NCBI GenBank assembly: GCA_004299845.1
Contig: CP036201.1
Span: forward strand, 3,658,001 to 3,722,000
DNA length: 64,000 bases
Reading direction: 5' to 3'
Origin: Verrucomicrobia bacterium S94
GTDB taxonomy: Bacteria; Verrucomicrobiota; Kiritimatiellia; Kiritimatiellales; Pontiellaceae
Part shown: positions 63,560 through 64,000 of the stretch, in pieces
Layout: each line of letters starts with the position of its first letter
Numbering within the stretch: position 1 is the first letter of the stretch
Made by a program: the position numbers and the translations under genes
The notes under the pieces: model-generated
Seen by the model: the letters and a program-made list of their open reading frames with translations, nothing else
What the model was told of the DNA's origin: nothing
The model's database searches: none

Positions 63560-64000
63560 ATGAAGAGGATGCGTATTTTTTTTCTAGGGGTTGCACTTTT
63601 CGGGGGGATGATTTTTGCGGCTCAGGCGGATCATGTGTTCACGCTGGGGGATCGCTCATTCGAGGGGACGGTGCAACGGCTGTCCAGTTCGCAAGGCGTG
63701 GTTGAAATTGAGTTTGCCGACGGGGATAGGCAGGTTTTTGAAATTCAGTCGTTCAGTGCGGAGGATCAGGAATATTTGCAGAAGCTGGACGATATTCAGA
63801 CCCTGATGCTGCAGCAGGCACAGGCTGAAAAATCGGGTGCACCGGTTGCGCCGATTGAGTCGAAGCTGAATGCAAAGATTCTGGAACTGTCGCATTGGGA
63901 GGATCCGCAGGCGGACTCTGGACTAGGCATTATTTCGGGTTTGGTGCTGTCTGTCTTCATTCTGTCTAGTTTTGCGATGATTTATTTCGGGCGTCGTTTG
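63560..64000 (+). CDS. SHD1-like membrane protein, 3' end outside window
   Basis: The frame is open from ATG 63560 to the window end (147 codons). A signal peptide 'MKRMRIFFLGVALFGGMIFAAQA' is followed by a small beta domain 'FTLGDRSFEGTVQRLSSSQGVVEIEFADGDRQVFEIQSFSAEDQEYLQKL', which has the SHD1-like pattern (G.v..l....v.ie..dG....f....s..D..yl) common in planctomycetes and Verrucomicrobia. Then come a helical linker and a membrane segment 'GIISGLVLSVFILSSFAMIYF' (about 124-144). A shorter ORF in another frame at 63615 is not real. Function unknown. Confidence 0.75.
   Translation, partial: MKRMRIFFLGVALFGGMIFAAQADHVFTLGDRSFEGTVQRLSSSQGVVEIEFADGDRQVFEIQSFSAEDQEYLQKLDDIQTLMLQQAQAEKSGAPVAPIESKLNAKILELSHWEDPQADSGLGIISGLVLSVFILSSFAMIYFGRRL

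Noticed and set aside
1-64000. tRNA and rRNA genes
   Set aside because: No cloverleaf with a GTTCGAATC-type T-arm and no rRNA core sequence was recognised; a covariance search could still find one I missed.

Overview
The window is GC-moderate bacterial chromosome. It probably comes from the PVC superphylum (Kiritimatiellota, Verrucomicrobiota or Lentisphaerota). The supporting signs are a Tat-exported Gfo/Idh/MocA oxidoreductase, a secreted GH8 endoglucanase with a C-terminal domain carrying a 'TESLSDPDW' motif, a WecG-STAS-STAS fusion, an SHD1-like membrane protein and abundant short 'cacggat' and 'ctctgcgtcctc' intergenic repeats. This placement is inferred from gene style; no rRNA or tRNA gene was found to test it.

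Layout. 1-4372: RND efflux adaptor and pump, then a SEC-C/YchJ-like protein. 4373-9036: accessory patch with a group II intron remnant, a Phd/RelE toxin-antitoxin pair, a truncated IS110 transposase, a tight Mrr-nuclease/RES-toxin/HigA operon and MITE-like repeats. 9037-12373: minus-strand thiol and peroxide stress cluster (fmdE-like, ahpC-like, DUF302, thioredoxin, OsmC, ArsR). 12789-14673: CRISPR array of 25 repeats with no cas genes, followed by decayed repeats and a 62-bp duplication. 15160-15788: Wzz-like gene. 16558-25553: hrpB, a Tat oxidoreductase, OsmC, an acyl-CoA synthetase/FadL pair and envelope proteins. 25592-36182: housekeeping block with ftsH-tilS, secA, the WecG-STAS fusion, nfi and hemL. 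36388-37764: GH8 endoglucanase. 38013-56840: defence and DNA-repair island with a Wadjet (JetABCD) locus containing a 2-kb array of about 105-bp tandem repeats and a GxxExxY gene, a SNF2 helicase fused to the operon end, and an sbcD/sbcC pair split by an RloC/PrrC-like AAA ATPase, a four-helix-bundle protein and a RhuM remnant. 56880-64000: hemB, zupT, a phosphatase, a Crp/Fnr regulator, a cupin, a ferredoxin with an FNR box, a lipoprotein and an incomplete SHD1-like gene.

How the genes work together. The island from 38 to 57 kb concentrates three SMC/Rad50-type ATPases (JetC, SbcC and the AAA ATPase), a helicase and two nucleases, all acting on foreign or damaged DNA. The redox cluster and the FNR-controlled ferredoxin suggest an anaerobe or microaerophile coping with oxygen and sulfur stress. 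The acyl-CoA ligase and FadL form a fatty-acid uptake and activation pair.

Sequence quality. Four genes (secA, the Wzz-like gene, the Mrr-like gene and jetA) are broken only by one-base length differences in short homopolymer runs, and each reads as one normal protein once corrected. Base-calling error is the simplest explanation; true mutation cannot be excluded from sequence alone.
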